From Steromphala cineraria (taxonomy: Eukaryota; Mollusca; Gastropoda; Trochida; Trochidae), in the NCBI GenBank assembly GCA_916613615.1, contig OU744720.1, positions 65,879,971-65,943,970 of the forward strand: 64,000 nt of DNA, given 5' to 3'. A program made the position numbers and the translations under genes. The notes below the pieces were generated by a model. The model was not told the DNA's origin. It worked only from the letters and a program-made list of their open reading frames with translations, and made no database searches. Of this stretch, positions 63,132-64,000 are shown piece by piece (within the stretch, counting starts at the first letter, position 1; each line of letters starts with the position of its first letter).

Positions 63132-63235
63132 GCATACTGGCGTTCTAGTTTTTCATATTGGCGACCTAGTTTGTAATATTGGCTACCTATTTTGGAATAT
63201 TGGCGGCACGTGTAAACGTGCCCCACACTTGCACG
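63132..63235 (+). repeat. 22-bp tandem repeats followed by a GGCACG hairpin
   Basis: The word ATTGGCGACCTAGTTTGTAAT and variants recur four times between 63,135 and 63,206. They run into a perfect stem, GGCACG-TGTAAA-CGTGCC (63,205-63,222), and then two more ACGTGC words. On the minus strand a slightly GC-richer segment at 63,340-63,402 follows an acceptor-like CTTTAG, but no one frame is clearly favoured. Confidence 0.55.
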
Positions 63236-63239
63236 TGCG

Positions 63240-64000
63240 ATGCTGTGATGGAAAAATACAACAAAAACAATGTAAATGGATTTTTATTGTATTTTCGAAG
63301 TAAGATGAAAATCTTTTCTTGTCAATTTGCAACATTTTGAGATGTAGTTGAACAGCTCTGAGACGACGTAGACGCGGTTGAAACGTTTCCTCTTGGAGCA
63401 CCCATCTAAAGACTGAGCATTGGTGAATCTCTTCAATCTGAGAAGAAATAAAAAACGTTTTTGAAATTATGTTTGCCCTTCACAAAACCTATCAAACCTA
63501 TCACCTAAACCCATTATATATAAGATTGCTAAGGGTAATCATTGTGATAAAAATACTTCAATAAGTACCTTGTGTTTTTATATAGGTATTGTAATCACCG
63601 TATGATTGCAGTTTCAAATATTTGCGTTCACACCATGGGGGATTTCGCTTTTGATGTTTAATGTTATAATGTATTTAATATCATTTAAACTTAACAACCA
63701 TTTCTTAACTATTTTAGATATATATGTTAGCTTACTTAGCTGTGATAATGCAATACTCGTTTACATTAGGGTTGCTCTAAAGATATCTAGATGTAGTGCA
63801 TCCCTGAATTTAACACTTCTTTATCTATTTTCTAGTTCATTATTTCATATTTCATCATTATACAATAATCCATCTCTCGCTGTATTATCAAATACAACTG
63901 CTACTAATACAATCTGATTGATATTAAGTGGTAAGGAATCGCACTGGTTCATTGCTTAATGACATTTGAACAAGAGTTAGTTTTTAATCAGTGTTTTTTT
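63240..64000. other. Window end, no supported gene
   Basis: AT-rich DNA. The longest frame, 63,606-63,917 (plus), is hydrophobic and AT-driven and has no motif, so I do not call it a gene. Confidence 0.45.

Noticed and set aside
63606..63917. 103-codon plus-strand frame with hydrophobic stretches
   Set aside because: AT-rich DNA readily yields Leu/Ile/Phe/Ser-rich frames. There is no motif, acceptor-like site or repeat support.

Overview
The window looks like AT-rich nuclear DNA of an invertebrate animal, most likely a bivalve mollusc. There are no bacterial-style packed genes, no operons and no long host reading frames. The organism guess rests on repeat style: tandem-core elements ending in (ACGG)n runs at 16.7-17.7 and 36.9-38.2 kb, many short inverted-repeat elements, and a Ngaro-like tyrosine-recombinase retrotransposon. 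Repeat families were recognised from memory, not by a search.

Layout. 1-10.4 kb: AT-rich DNA with no recognisable gene. 10.4-13.5 kb: fragments of a repeated segment, one of them inverted. 13.55-30 kb (copy A) and 30.3-50.5 kb (copy B) are two diverged head-to-tail copies of one long segment, matched by more than a dozen colinear blocks. A partial third copy (C) runs from about 51 to 59.4 kb. Copy A carries a tandem-core satellite element, a TTAA-flanked MITE and a very recent 2,070-bp tandem duplication (24.117-28.256 kb). Copy B carries a TA-flanked MITE, another tandem-core element, and a 5.7-kb inverted-repeat element (39.323-45.043 kb) that holds the retrotransposon. It also has an 887-bp element with 30-bp inverted repeats and a two-unit satellite. 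Copy C is split by an inferred 4.15-kb insertion (51.88-56.04 kb) whose inverted ends each carry a hairpin, a shared motif and a promoter-like CCAAT plus AAGATGGCNGC module. 59.4-64 kb is AT-rich with minor repeats.

The only confidently assigned protein genes belong to the retrotransposon, all on the minus strand: Gag with zinc fingers, reverse transcriptase, RNase H, tyrosine recombinase and an SGNH hydrolase, in the usual Ngaro order. The copy is dead. It has a one-base frameshift in the RT and a deletion fusing the end of RNase H to the middle of the recombinase; the upstream in-frame extension of gag is cut by a TAG. No host gene was identified. A few exon-like patches (57.83-58.03, 35.16-35.36, 38.96-39.26 kb) are reported at low confidence.
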